Made by a program: the position numbers and the translations under genes. From a bacterium (GTDB taxonomy: Bacteria > Electryoneota > Electryoneia > Electryoneales > Electryoneaceae), in the NCBI GenBank assembly GCA_020444425.1, contig JAHLLB010000024.1:1-64000 (forward strand): a DNA stretch of 64,000 bases. Reading direction: 5' to 3'. This document shows, in pieces, positions 8,488 to 17,414 of this stretch. The notes below the pieces were generated by a model. It saw nothing but the letters and a program-made list of their open reading frames with translations. It had not been told where the DNA came from and did not search any database. The first letter of the stretch is position 1; the number at the start of each line of letters is the position of its first letter.

Positions 8488-10047
8488 ATGGCGACTACGA
8501 TTGTCATCGATCCCGTGACCAGGATCGAGGGTCACCTGAAGATCGAGGCGGTTGTCGATGGAGGCGTGGTCAAGGAGGCGCGCAGTTCCGGCACTCTTTG
8601 GCGTGGCATCGAACAGGTCCTGCAGGGCCGGAATCCGTTGGACGCCCAGCGCATAACGCAGCGGATCTGTGGTGTCTGTCCTTCCGCGCATTCCACGGCA
8701 TCGACGTTGAACCTGGACTCGGCGTTCGGTATCGCCGACCAGATCCCGCACAACGGCCGCGTGCTGCGCAACCTCATCTTCGGTTCCAACTTCATCCAAT
8801 CCCACATCCTGCATTTCTACCACCTGACGGCGCTGGATTATGTCGACGTGACGGCGGTAGCGGGGTATCGCGGCAATGATCCGCACCTGAACCAGGTGGC
8901 GGATTTCATCGGCCGAGGATCGTTGGGACCGTTCGTGCCGCGGTACGAGGGGGATTACCGTCTGCCGAAGGCGGTCAACATCGAGGCGACGAAGCATTAT
9001 GTGCAGGCGCTGGATATGCGCCGTGTGTCGCAGGAGATGCTGGCGATTTTCGGCGGGCACATGCCGCACAACATGTCCATCGTGCCAGGGGGGTGTACCG
9101 AGCAGGTATCGGTGGACAAGATCGCCGACTTCCGTTGGCGGCTCGAGAAGCTGCGCTATTTCATTGATAACGTGTACCTGGCGGACGTGATCGCGGTGGC
9201 GGAAGTGTACAGCGATTACTTCGGCATTGGTGGGGGCACGGACAATTTCATGGCGTACGGCGTCTTCGAGATGGACAACGAGCCCGACCTGACGAAACGC
9301 GCGCGGATGTTCCCCGGTGGCCGGGTGAACATCAAGAATCTGAAGCCTCAAACGCTGGATCCGTCGAAGATCACGGAAGACGTGCGGCATTCCTGGTACT
9401 CCTCCGAATCCCACCTGCATCCGAGCAAGGGCGACACGGTTGCCGCTCCCGGCAAGAACGGCGCGTACTCGTGGCTCAAATCGCCGCGTTACGACGGCGA
9501 CGTCTATGAGGTCGGTCCGTTGTCGCGTCAGTTGAACGCGTACGTGCAAGGGGTCGAACCGACGGTCTCGCTGGTCAATGATACACTCGGCCATTTCAAG
9601 GCCGGTCCGGGCGCGTTGCAGTCGACGCTCGGCCGTCACGCGGCGCGTGCGATCGAATGCAAGATCGTGGCGGACGCGATGGCGGAGTGGTTGCTCGAGC
9701 TGAAGCCGGGCGAACCGTCCTGCGCGGTCTACGACATCCCGGACGAAGGCGAAGGGATGGGCATCACGGATGCTCCGCGCGGTGCGTTGGGCCACTGGGT
9801 GTCGGTCAAGGGCAAGAAGATCGCGAACTATCAGGCGGTGGTGCCGACGACGTGGAACGGCGGCCCGCGCGACGACAAGGGCCAGCCCGGTCCATTCGAA
9901 CAGGCGATGGAAGGCACACGGATCAAGGACGCGAAGAACCCGTTCGAACTGGTTCGCATCGTGCGGTCGTTCGACCCGTGCCTGGCCTGCGCGATTCACG
10001 TCGTGGACGGCAAGAAGAACGATCTCGGCAAGTTCGTGGTGAGCTGA
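8488..10047 (+). CDS. [NiFe] uptake hydrogenase large subunit
   Basis: 519 residues from the ATG at 8488, where the family's usual N-terminus begins (VIDPVTRIEGH); a longer frame extends upstream without family similarity. The nickel ligands are C61 and C64 in RICGVCPSAH and C498 and C501 in DPCLACAIH. The 15 residues after His504 form the C-terminal peptide removed by the maturation protease, whose gene starts within the stop codon of this one. All four metal ligands are cysteine codons, so it is not a selenium enzyme. The Hyb-type operon (HybA and HybB partners, Tat small subunit) places it in group 1, on the periplasmic face, oxidising H2. Confidence 0.95.
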   Translation: MATTIVIDPVTRIEGHLKIEAVVDGGVVKEARSSGTLWRGIEQVLQGRNPLDAQRITQRICGVCPSAHSTASTLNLDSAFGIADQIPHNGRVLRNLIFGSNFIQSHILHFYHLTALDYVDVTAVAGYRGNDPHLNQVADFIGRGSLGPFVPRYEGDYRLPKAVNIEATKHYVQALDMRRVSQEMLAIFGGHMPHNMSIVPGGCTEQVSVDKIADFRWRLEKLRYFIDNVYLADVIAVAEVYSDYFGIGGGTDNFMAYGVFEMDNEPDLTKRARMFPGGRVNIKNLKPQTLDPSKITEDVRHSWYSSESHLHPSKGDTVAAPGKNGAYSWLKSPRYDGDVYEVGPLSRQLNAYVQGVEPTVSLVNDTLGHFKAGPGALQSTLGRHAARAIECKIVADAMAEWLLELKPGEPSCAVYDIPDEGEGMGITDAPRGALGHWVSVKGKKIANYQAVVPTTWNGGPRDDKGQPGPFEQAMEGTRIKDAKNPFELVRIVRSFDPCLACAIHVVDGKKNDLGKFVVS

Positions 10048-10613
10048 TGGATTCGGGTGAACGACACAGTGTGGCGCCGGTTCTGGTGCTCGGCGTGGGA
10101 AACCTGATTCAGTGCGATGACGGTGTGGGGGTGCACGCCATCCAGCGGCTGATGCAGGAATCCTGCGAGGATAATCCCGACTTGCAAGCAAGTCGGGGCA
10201 CACGGCAGACAGCGTTTCCAGCGGAGGTCGAGCTGTTTGACGGTGGCACGGCAGGCTATGACCTGCTGCCGGTGCTGGCAAACCGTAAGGCGGTGATCGT
10301 GATCGACGCCGTCGACGCGAACCGTAAGCCGGGCACACTGTTCCGTTTCACCCCGGATGATATCCCGCCGGATTTCACCGGCTACGACTCCATCCATCAG
10401 CTGGGTCTGATGGAAACGTTGCACATGACGACGCTGCAGGGGAACGCGCCGGAACGCGCAGTGATTTTCGGCATCCAGCCCGGATTGATCGACTGGGGCG
10501 ATGCGCTGAGCGAACCGGTGGCGAAAGTGGTGCCGCGTGTGCTGGAGCTGGTCCGGGCGGAGATTGATGACGCCCTGGCCGCGTTAACCGAAGACACAAT
10601 CGTAAGGACATAG
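10047..10613 (+). CDS. Hydrogenase maturation protease (HybD/HyaD family)
   Basis: 188 residues; its ATG overlaps the large-subunit stop (TGATG). It carries the family's nickel-sensing acidic residues and His: GVGNLIQCDDGVG, VIDAVDA and SIHQLGL. It cuts the C-terminal tail of the large subunit once nickel is in place. At 10176-10197, between helix 1 (IQRLMQES) and the strand VELFDGGTAG, the coding sequence holds a perfect palindrome of the repeat family found between genes here. It adds about 15-18 residues (PDLQASRG and flanks) not expected in this family. The reading frame stays open, so the protein is probably still functional. Confidence 0.9.
   Translation: MDSGERHSVAPVLVLGVGNLIQCDDGVGVHAIQRLMQESCEDNPDLQASRGTRQTAFPAEVELFDGGTAGYDLLPVLANRKAVIVIDAVDANRKPGTLFRFTPDDIPPDFTGYDSIHQLGLMETLHMTTLQGNAPERAVIFGIQPGLIDWGDALSEPVAKVVPRVLELVRAEIDDALAALTEDTIVRT
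10176..10197. repeat. In-frame palindromic repeat inside protease gene
   Basis: CCCGACTTGC-AA-GCAAGTCGGG, a perfect 10-bp stem with a two-base loop, preceded by ATAAT and followed by GGCA. That is the same frame as intergenic copies (ATAATCCCGGGCTAAAGCCCGAGGGCA), but with another, fully complementary stem core. Confidence 0.8.
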
Positions 10614-10628
10614 AACCAGGAGGATGCA

Positions 10629-11762
10629 GTGGGCGAAAGAAAAGAAATCACGCGCCGGTCATTCCTGAACCTGGTAGGCGCGAGCAGTGCGGGGATTGCG
10701 GGCATGAGTGTGCTCGGGCTTCCCGGCTTCAACCAGCTGTTCGCCCAGGCCGTTAAGGATGTACCCGTGCTGTGGCTGCCGGCGGGATCGTGTACCGGTT
10801 GCTCCGTATCGCTGCTGAACAGCCTGAGCCCGACGATACAGGATTTGCTGCTCGGTGAGGTGTTGCCGGGGGCGCATGTCAGCCTGCAGTTCCACCCCAC
10901 GGTGATGGCCGGACAGGGCCAGCAGGCAATCGACGTGCTTGACCAGTACAAGGAAGCCGAACCCGGCTCGTTCGTGCTCGTGATGGAAGGTGGTTTGTCG
11001 ACGAAGGACGGCGGCGTCTACTGCGAGATCGGCGAACACAACGGGCACGGCATCCCGTTGAAGCAGCATTTCGACGAACTCGCGCCGAAGGCGATGGCGG
11101 TGATCAACATGGGGACGTGTTCGTCGTATGGCGGCATCCCCGCCGCTCCGCCGAATCCGACCGGCATCCAGCCGGTGGGCGAGTACATGAAGGCTGCGGG
11201 GATGAACACGCCGTATGTGAACGTTCCTGGTTGCCCGCCGCATCCGGACTGGTTTGTCGGGACGGTGGCGACGGTGCTGCTCGGTGGTCTGGACATGCTG
11301 AAGGTGGATGAACACGGCCGTCCGCTGGCTTTTTACGGCAAGCTGATGCACGACAACTGCGAGTTCCGCGGCAACTTCGACAAGGGCATGTTCGCGCAAA
11401 ACTTTGGCGACAAGGCGTGCTTGTACAAGTTGGGCTGCAAGGGTCCGGTGACGCATGCCGACTGCCCGCGCCGCCGTTGGAACAGCGGGGTGAACTGGTG
11501 CATCGGGTCGGGCAGTCCGTGTATCGGTTGTGTCGAACCGAACTTCCCGTACAAGATGGACATGTACGAGGTGGTACACATCCACGAGCAGACCGCGCCG
11601 GACGCCTATCCGCTGGTCGGTGGTGAAAAGGGCGGCGGTGTCGATCCGGTGACAACGGGCATCGTGGGTGGTGTTGCCGGTGCGGCGATTGGTGTCGGAA
11701 TCGCCAGCTCGCGCGCGAAGAAGAAGGCGGCCACGGCTGATTCTGAGCCGAAGGAGGGGTGA
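10629..11762 (+). CDS. [NiFe] hydrogenase small subunit, Tat-exported
   Basis: 377 residues from a GTG start with AGGAGG 5 bases upstream. The Tat signal is TRRSFLNLVG (residues 8-17), with cleavage likely near AQA41. Proximal cluster Cys are in GSCTGCS (55, 58), GTCSSYGG and PGCPPHP; none of the extra Cys of oxygen-tolerant enzymes is present. The medial-cluster region reads NWCIGSGSPCIGC, with Cys where most group 1 enzymes have Pro, so a [4Fe-4S] medial cluster is predicted. A C-terminal glycine-rich membrane helix (IVGGVAGAAIGVGIA) anchors it on the membrane. It exports together with the folded large subunit. Its stop overlaps the next start. Confidence 0.95.
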   Translation: MGERKEITRRSFLNLVGASSAGIAGMSVLGLPGFNQLFAQAVKDVPVLWLPAGSCTGCSVSLLNSLSPTIQDLLLGEVLPGAHVSLQFHPTVMAGQGQQAIDVLDQYKEAEPGSFVLVMEGGLSTKDGGVYCEIGEHNGHGIPLKQHFDELAPKAMAVINMGTCSSYGGIPAAPPNPTGIQPVGEYMKAAGMNTPYVNVPGCPPHPDWFVGTVATVLLGGLDMLKVDEHGRPLAFYGKLMHDNCEFRGNFDKGMFAQNFGDKACLYKLGCKGPVTHADCPRRRWNSGVNWCIGSGSPCIGCVEPNFPYKMDMYEVVHIHEQTAPDAYPLVGGEKGGGVDPVTTGIVGGVAGAAIGVGIASSRAKKKAATADSEPKEG

Positions 11763-12655
11763 TGGAAGCCAACCGCAGATCCTTCCTCAAGCTCACCGGA
11801 GCGTTGATTGGGTCGAGCGCGTTCGCGCCCGAGCTGCTGGCGTCCGTGGGCGGTGGCGAGGCGGGATCCATGATTGATGAGCAGTGGGGAATGCTCAACG
11901 ACGAAGCCTCCTGCACCGGCTGCAAGACTTGTCAGTATGTCTGCAAGAAACGGATGGGTTTTGATACGGCCGGTGATTCCCCGATCTACGACAACCCGCG
12001 TGACCTGAACGCCGAAAACTACACCGTTGTGCAGCTCTTCCCGGGCGACGATCAGTGGCCGCACTCGTACGTCAAGCGGCAGTGCATGCATTGCAACGAT
12101 CCGGCGTGCGCAGCGGCGTGTCCGGTCAGCGCGTTGATCAAGCGCGAGGACGGGCCGGTGGTGTACAACCCGGACAAGTGCATCGGCTGCCGGTATTGCA
12201 TGGTCGCGTGTCCGTTCGATGTGCCGACCTTCGAGTATTCCTCGGCGACACCGAAGATCCAGAAGTGCGACATGTGTGTCGACCTGGTGGTGCAGGGCAA
12301 GAACACGGTGTGTTCGGATGTCTGCCCGCGCAACGCGATCAAGACTGGCAAGCGCAAGGACATGGTCGCGGAAGCGTTCCGCCGGATCAAGGCCGACCCG
12401 GACAAGTACATCGACCACGTGTACGGTGAGCATGAAGTCGGCGGAACGGCGGTGGTGTACATCAGCGGCGTACCGTTCGACAAGATCGGCTTCAAGGAAT
12501 ATGACGCGACATCGATCGCCGCGCTGCCGCAGAGCATCCAGCACGGCATTTTCAAGTACTGGGTGACGCCGCTGGCGTTGTTCGGCATGCTGGCGGTAAC
12601 ACGCGGCGCGATGCTGAAGTGTGATCCCGATGACCAGGGTTGCATCGAGGAGTGA
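11762..12655 (+). CDS. hybA: HybA-like periplasmic 4Fe-4S electron-transfer subunit
   Basis: 297 residues; the ATG at 11762 overlaps the previous stop (TGATG), with AAGGAGG just upstream. It has a Tat motif (NRRSFLKLTG) and four ferredoxin-type motifs: CTGCKTCQYVC, CMHCNDPACAAAC, CIGCRYCMVAC and CDMCVDLV...CSDVCP. That is the four-cluster layout of HybA/DmsB proteins. A hydrophobic C-terminal helix (WVTPLALFGMLAVTRG) matches the membrane anchor of HybA. It passes electrons from the hydrogenase small subunit to the HybB quinone-binding membrane protein encoded next. Confidence 0.92.
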   Translation: MEANRRSFLKLTGALIGSSAFAPELLASVGGGEAGSMIDEQWGMLNDEASCTGCKTCQYVCKKRMGFDTAGDSPIYDNPRDLNAENYTVVQLFPGDDQWPHSYVKRQCMHCNDPACAAACPVSALIKREDGPVVYNPDKCIGCRYCMVACPFDVPTFEYSSATPKIQKCDMCVDLVVQGKNTVCSDVCPRNAIKTGKRKDMVAEAFRRIKADPDKYIDHVYGEHEVGGTAVVYISGVPFDKIGFKEYDATSIAALPQSIQHGIFKYWVTPLALFGMLAVTRGAMLKCDPDDQGCIEE

Positions 12656-12658
12656 GCC

Positions 12659-13921
12659 ATGACGGAACAGAACTACCGTCTCCCCCGTCCTCACCTGCCA
12701 ACCAGGGCTGAGGTCGAGGAATACGAAAACGTAATGGAGCGGTACCCGCGTGCTCCAATGCGCAAACCGCTCTGGACCCCGGGCTTCACTGCCGGTGTGG
12801 CGATTATCATCGCGGGCTTTGTGCTCGTGATGATCCGTCTGATCTTCGGACTGGGCGCGGTGACGAACCTGTCGGACGGCTACCCGTGGGGCCTGTGGAT
12901 CACGTTCGACGTGGTGATCGGGATCGCGCTGGCTTCGGGCGGCTACACGACCGCCGCGCTGGTGTATGTCTTCAACCAGGGGCAGTTCAGTCCGTTGATC
13001 CGTCCCGCGATCACCACCGCACTGCTCGGCTATGCGATGGCGGCGTTCGGGGTGTTTGTCGATGTCGGCCGCTGGTGGCAACTGTACAACCCGATCCTGC
13101 CGGACAACTGGAATGGCGGGTCGGCGTTGTTTGAGGTCTCGATCTGCGTGATGGCCTATCTCACCATCCTGCTCATCGAGTATCTCCCCACCCTGACCGA
13201 TCGCTGGATTCAGGATGGCAAGGGCGGGCTGGCACGATTTTCGATGAAGATCCGGCCATGGCTGGACAAGGTCATGATTGTCTTCATCCTCGCCGGGATT
13301 GTTGTCTCGACATTGCACCAGTCATCCCTGGGCGCGACGATGCTGATCGCGCCGCACAGGTTGCATGAGTTGTGGTTTACCCCGTGGCTGCCGGCGTTCT
13401 TTCTCTTCTCGTCGGTGGCGGTTGGCTGGCATGTAGTGATTGTCGAGAGCGTGCTCTCGGCGAAAACGTTTGGCCGTGAACCGGAAATGCCGTTGCTCGC
13501 CGGGCTGGCGCGTCGGTCGATCCTGTTCCTTGGGTTTTATGTGACGATGAAGTTCTTCGACCTCGTCTTCTACGACAAATTCCACCTGCTGTTTGAGTCG
13601 TGGTACGGCGCGCTGTGGTTTGGCGAGATTCTGGTGGTCGGGATGATTCCGGCGCTGCTGCTGTCGGTGCCTTGGATTCGACGAAACCCCAGGTACCTGA
13701 TGTGGACATCGTGGCTGGTGATTGCCGGGCTGATTTTCAACCGGGCGAACGTGTTCATGTTGGCGTACAGCCCACCGAACGGCTGGAGCTACTTCCCGAC
13801 GATCTGGGAATTCCTCATCTCGGCAATGATGGTGGCGGTGATTGTGGTCGGGTACAAACTGTTTGCCAATTACTTCCCTGTGCTTGACCGTCAGGAACCA
13901 GCGGCGAATGCGAAGAGCTGA
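12659..13921 (+). CDS. hybB: HybB/NrfD-type membrane subunit of hydrogenase
   Basis: 420 residues with about ten membrane helices. It has the family hallmark GYPWGLWITFDVVIG near residue 75 and the GGYTTAALVYVF segment that follows. It begins 3 bases after the hybA stop. NrfD/HybB proteins carry electrons between periplasmic iron-sulfur subunits and the quinone pool without haem. In this operon it would reduce quinone with electrons from H2. In E. coli the homologous complex can couple H2 turnover to proton movement. Confidence 0.93.
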   Translation: MTEQNYRLPRPHLPTRAEVEEYENVMERYPRAPMRKPLWTPGFTAGVAIIIAGFVLVMIRLIFGLGAVTNLSDGYPWGLWITFDVVIGIALASGGYTTAALVYVFNQGQFSPLIRPAITTALLGYAMAAFGVFVDVGRWWQLYNPILPDNWNGGSALFEVSICVMAYLTILLIEYLPTLTDRWIQDGKGGLARFSMKIRPWLDKVMIVFILAGIVVSTLHQSSLGATMLIAPHRLHELWFTPWLPAFFLFSSVAVGWHVVIVESVLSAKTFGREPEMPLLAGLARRSILFLGFYVTMKFFDLVFYDKFHLLFESWYGALWFGEILVVGMIPALLLSVPWIRRNPRYLMWTSWLVIAGLIFNRANVFMLAYSPPNGWSYFPTIWEFLISAMMVAVIVVGYKLFANYFPVLDRQEPAANAKS

Positions 13922-13932
13922 CGAGGCGATCT

Positions 13933-15441
13933 GTGTCTGATACGACCGAATCCACCCCGGTTTCTCCCGAAGAGCGGCCGGGGTTTCCTGCCTACAGCGA
14001 GGACACCAACGATCTGCCGGAAGATCGCGACAACAAGATCGTATTGTTCCGGGACATGTGCGACCTGTGCGCTGACGACATCGACAGCATCGAACAAACC
14101 CGCACGGTGCAGAATGACTGGGAGGCGATCGATCCGGCGGGGGCGCGTGAATTCTTCCGTCTCCGGCTCGAGCAGAATCCCGAATCGGCGTTGCACAACT
14201 ACCTCTTCGGCCGGTTGGTCAAGTCCCAGAAGGATGCGGTCTTTCACGCCCGCCGGACCATCGAACTCGCGCCGGACTGGGTGTACGGCTACCGGCTGCT
14301 GATGAACATTTACGGCCTCTGCCTGTTCCGCCTGGAGTGCCGGCACGACGTGCAGCAACAACTCCGGCAGGAGCTGAAACAGGACGCGGCGTTGTTCGAG
14401 CGTGTGCTAGAAGGCACGCCGGATCACGGCGCTCTGCTGGGGTATGTGTTCGATTATTACCTCTACACGCAGCAGCCGAAACAGGCACGCGCGGTGATCA
14501 AGAAGGCGCGGAAGATGCGTCAGGACTGGGCGCTGGAGAATGACGCCCCGATGCTGGTCAAGGCTAACGAGGGCAAGTTGAGTGCGGTGCGGCGCTATGC
14601 GGCAGAAGTGGTGCACTGGCGGATTTCGCAGGGTCAGCTCAGTTCACGGCAACGTGAGCTGGCGATCATGGAATACCTCGTCTTTCTGTACCGGCGCGGG
14701 TTTGCGTTCGAGAATGCGCTGAACGTGATGGACGAGTGGAAGTCGAGCGTGCCGGAAGACTACCTGCCGGGAGTGTATTTCGACCGTGCCCGGTTCCTCG
14801 CGTTGCTCGGGCGGGTGGATGAGGCATTCGAATCGCTGCGTGAAGCGATTCGCCTGGGGTTCGACAACCTCGACCGTGCGGAACTGCATCCGTGTTTGCT
14901 GCGTCTGCGTTCCGATCCACGTTGGGAACAGATCCGCAAGAAGCTGAGCCGTAACTATCTCGCGGGGTATGAGAAGCGCAAGGCCGAAGCGTTGGCGGGC
15001 AAAATGGACCTGCCTGCGCCGGACTTCGAACTGCCCGATGAGTTCGACAACATGGTTCGGTTGGCGGATCTTGCGGGCCGGATCGTGATCCTCGAGTTCT
15101 GGTCGAGCGGCTGCCAGCCGTGTCGCACCGGCATTCCCGAGCTGAGCGAATTCACCCGTCACGATGCCGGCAAGAAGGTGCGCGTGTACATGGTCAATGT
15201 CGCCAACGAAAACCGGCAACAGGCGCGCAAGTTCATCGACATCCGGCGCTACAAGGCCCACCTGCTGTTTGGTGATGATCGCACGAAGAAACTGTTCAAA
15301 CTGGCGATGATCCCGGCGACATTGGTGCTCGACCCGAACGGGCACATCCGTTTCCGCGAGGACGGGGTCAAGCTGGGCATCCGTGAACGGCTCAACTGGT
15401 GGGTGGACGACCTGAAGAAGGAATTTGAGGGTGTTATGTGA
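13933..15441 (+). CDS. TPR-like protein with C-terminal thioredoxin/TlpA domain
   Basis: 502 residues from GTG, 11 bases after hybB and so probably in the hydrogenase operon. There is no signal peptide. Residues about 30-350 are helical TPR-like repeats (VLEGTPDHGALLGYVFDYYLYTQQPKQAR, shortened here to its outline, and RFLALLGRVDEAFESLREAI). Residues about 360-500 are a redoxin domain: LPAPDFELP, VILEFWSSGCQPC with the active-site C-x2-C near 394-397, and AMIPATLVLDPNGHI with the cis-Pro. A thiol chaperone or assembly factor for the hydrogenase is a guess from context; the closest idea is a HyaE/HybE-like helper. Confidence 0.75.
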   Translation: MSDTTESTPVSPEERPGFPAYSEDTNDLPEDRDNKIVLFRDMCDLCADDIDSIEQTRTVQNDWEAIDPAGAREFFRLRLEQNPESALHNYLFGRLVKSQKDAVFHARRTIELAPDWVYGYRLLMNIYGLCLFRLECRHDVQQQLRQELKQDAALFERVLEGTPDHGALLGYVFDYYLYTQQPKQARAVIKKARKMRQDWALENDAPMLVKANEGKLSAVRRYAAEVVHWRISQGQLSSRQRELAIMEYLVFLYRRGFAFENALNVMDEWKSSVPEDYLPGVYFDRARFLALLGRVDEAFESLREAIRLGFDNLDRAELHPCLLRLRSDPRWEQIRKKLSRNYLAGYEKRKAEALAGKMDLPAPDFELPDEFDNMVRLADLAGRIVILEFWSSGCQPCRTGIPELSEFTRHDAGKKVRVYMVNVANENRQQARKFIDIRRYKAHLLFGDDRTKKLFKLAMIPATLVLDPNGHIRFREDGVKLGIRERLNWWVDDLKKEFEGVM

Positions 15442-15463
15442 AGTGCTTACCAGTGTTTAGAAA

Positions 15464-15565
15464 GGGGACATGTGAACAGATCGGTCCGTGAAATCCATGC
15501 CGGGAACCTGTAGCGACACCAAACCGGGCCCGTCGTGATGCAACTGGCGCTGTTCACTTGTCCCC
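15464..15565. repeat. GGGGACA...TGTCCCC inverted-repeat element D3
   Basis: Arms GGGGACATGTGAACAG (15464-15479) and CTGTTCACTTGTCCCC (15550-15565), with one mismatch, around 70 bases. It lies right behind the TPR-thioredoxin gene. Confidence 0.8.
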
Positions 15566-15584
15566 TCCTACTCGTTCTTCCATC

Positions 15585-15688
15585 GGGGACAACTGCGGCG
15601 CAGAAGTGACGGGCTACGGAGTTCCCGGCTTAAAGCACTTATCCATCCTCACAGCGAATCCACAGTTTCAAGCGCCGCAGATGTCCCC
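15585..15688. repeat. GGGGACA...TGTCCCC inverted-repeat element D4
   Basis: Arms GGGGACAACTGCGGCGC (15585-15601) and GCGCCGCAGATGTCCCC (15672-15688), with one mismatch. It lies tandem to D3, together filling most of the gap 15442-15860. Confidence 0.8.
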
Positions 15689-15693
15689 TTCCT

Positions 15694-15722
15694 CCGCAGC
15701 CCGCAGCCCGCCGTCCGCAGCC
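15694..15722. repeat. Heptamer tandem array (CCGCAGC)x4
   Basis: Four 7-base units CCGCAGC, CCGCAGC, CCGCCGT, CCGCAGC. One of six arrays with the same 7-base period but unrelated unit sequences in the window. Confidence 0.7.
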
Positions 15723-15860
15723 CTTTCTCGTGCCTCACCCTCCGTCAATTCAGGCTTTACTTCTCTTCCGGTCCCAGCCTCTTCACCGTATCCTTTCTCA
15801 CCGGCTGAACGCGACCTGTAGACGACACCTCAGCCGCAGACGACCAACCCGGAGAAACCC

Positions 15861-17375
15861 ATGCCTGACCCGCAAGCGCTGTATGCTGATCTGCGCGCCC
15901 GGATGCGCGAAGCGACAACCCTCGAAACGATTTCCGCAGTGCTCGAATACGACGATGAGACGGTGATGCCGGCCTCGGCGGCGGAGTACCGTGGCGAGCA
16001 GGCGTCGTTGATCAACGGCCTGCGGCATGACCGTTTCACCGACCCGAAAGTCGGCGAACTGTTGAGCGAGTTGGAAGCGGCGGATGCGTTCGAAGCAGGC
16101 TCGGCGGAAGCGGTCAACGTGCGCGAGTGGCGGCGGGAATATGACCGCCAGGTGAAACTGCCGCGCAAGCTGGTGCAGGATATCACCGAAACGTCGGTTC
16201 GGGCCCGGAATGCGTGGATCGAAGCGCGTGGCAAGAACGATTACGCCCTGTTCAAACCGTGGTTGCAGAAAACGTTCGACCTGCAGAAACAGGTGGCGGA
16301 CGCGTACGGCTACGAGGATGATCCGTACGACGCGTTGATTGACCAGTACGAGATCGGCGCGAAGACAAAGGACGTGGCGGAGATCTTCAAGAACCTGCGT
16401 GAATCGCTGGTCACGATGATCCACAAGATCGAGGACGCCCCGCGTCAGCCGGACATGAGCGCGATCGAAGGCTCGTTCGACATCGAGGCGCAGAAGAAAT
16501 TCGTGCGCGAGGTGGTGACCACGCTCGGCTTCGATCCGGACCGTGGCGTAATCGGCATCGCGCATCACCCGTTCTGCACCACGCTCGGCCCGAACGACGT
16601 TCGCATCACGACACGGTACGAGGAGAAGCGTTTCGACACGGCGTTCTCGAGCACCGTCCACGAGGGCGGGCACGCGATGTACGACCAGAATGTGCGACAG
16701 GACGAGTGGGGCAATCCGATGGGTCAGTTCCTCACCCTCGGCGTGCATGAATCCCAGTCCCGATTCTGGGAAAATCAGATCGGTCGCACGCGCACATTCT
16801 GGGAAAAATGGTGGCCGGTGGCGAAGGGGTATTTTCCGCAGCTGGCCAACGTGGACCTGGACGCCTTCCTGTTCGCGATGAACGCCGCGCAGCCGTCCTT
16901 GATTCGTGTCGATGCCGACGAGCTGACCTACAACCTGCACATCATGATCCGGTTCGAGTTGGAGCTGTCGATCCTGCACGGCGATCTGCCGTACGACGAC
17001 ATTCCGGCAGCGTGGAACGAGCGCTACAAGGAGTATCTCGGGGTCGAGGTGCCGAACGACGCGGACGGCTGCCTGCAGGACATTCACTGGTCGATGGGAA
17101 TTATTGGCTATTTCCCGACGTACGCCTTGGGCAACCTCTACGCCGCGCAGTTCGCACACGCGTTGCAACGTGATCTGGGTCCGTTGGACGACCTGGTCCG
17201 GGCGAGCCGGTACGACGACATTCGCGGCTGGTTGACGACCAACATTCACAGCCAGGGCCGCCGGTTCACACCGAAGGAGCTGATCGAGAAGGTGACTGGG
17301 GAAGCACCGTCCTCAACGTACCTCGTCGATTATCTCAAGGATCGGTTCGGGACGTTGTACGGGATTGAGTTGTAA
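15861..17375 (+). CDS. Carboxypeptidase Taq, M32 metallopeptidase
   Basis: 504 residues, the normal length of the family; ATG with GGAG upstream. All M32 signatures are present: HPFCTTLGPNDVRITTRY, the zinc motif HEGGH (267-271), HESQSRFWEN, IRVDADELTYNLHIMIRFE and the GCLQDIHWSMGIIGYFPTY block. It is a cytoplasmic zinc carboxypeptidase (no signal peptide) that removes C-terminal residues from peptides. It is flanked by repeat-filled gaps on both sides and appears to be a single-gene unit. Confidence 0.95.
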   Translation: MPDPQALYADLRARMREATTLETISAVLEYDDETVMPASAAEYRGEQASLINGLRHDRFTDPKVGELLSELEAADAFEAGSAEAVNVREWRREYDRQVKLPRKLVQDITETSVRARNAWIEARGKNDYALFKPWLQKTFDLQKQVADAYGYEDDPYDALIDQYEIGAKTKDVAEIFKNLRESLVTMIHKIEDAPRQPDMSAIEGSFDIEAQKKFVREVVTTLGFDPDRGVIGIAHHPFCTTLGPNDVRITTRYEEKRFDTAFSSTVHEGGHAMYDQNVRQDEWGNPMGQFLTLGVHESQSRFWENQIGRTRTFWEKWWPVAKGYFPQLANVDLDAFLFAMNAAQPSLIRVDADELTYNLHIMIRFELELSILHGDLPYDDIPAAWNERYKEYLGVEVPNDADGCLQDIHWSMGIIGYFPTYALGNLYAAQFAHALQRDLGPLDDLVRASRYDDIRGWLTTNIHSQGRRFTPKELIEKVTGEAPSSTYLVDYLKDRFGTLYGIEL

Positions 17376-17414
17376 GGGGTGGTGATGTGCCCTTGTTGAC
17401 GCTGAGAACGGGGT

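Noticed and set aside
8488-10047. Selenocysteine (NiFeSe) hydrogenase, suggested by the Cys in the small-subunit medial motif
   Set aside because: The large subunit has TGC codons at both C-terminal ligands and no in-frame TGA before the natural stop.
8455-10338. 627-residue minus-strand open frame opposite the hydrogenase large subunit
   Set aside because: No start signal, no family pattern, and the plus strand has all hydrogenase motifs. The 707-residue frame opposite hypF (22166-24289) is rejected for the same reason.
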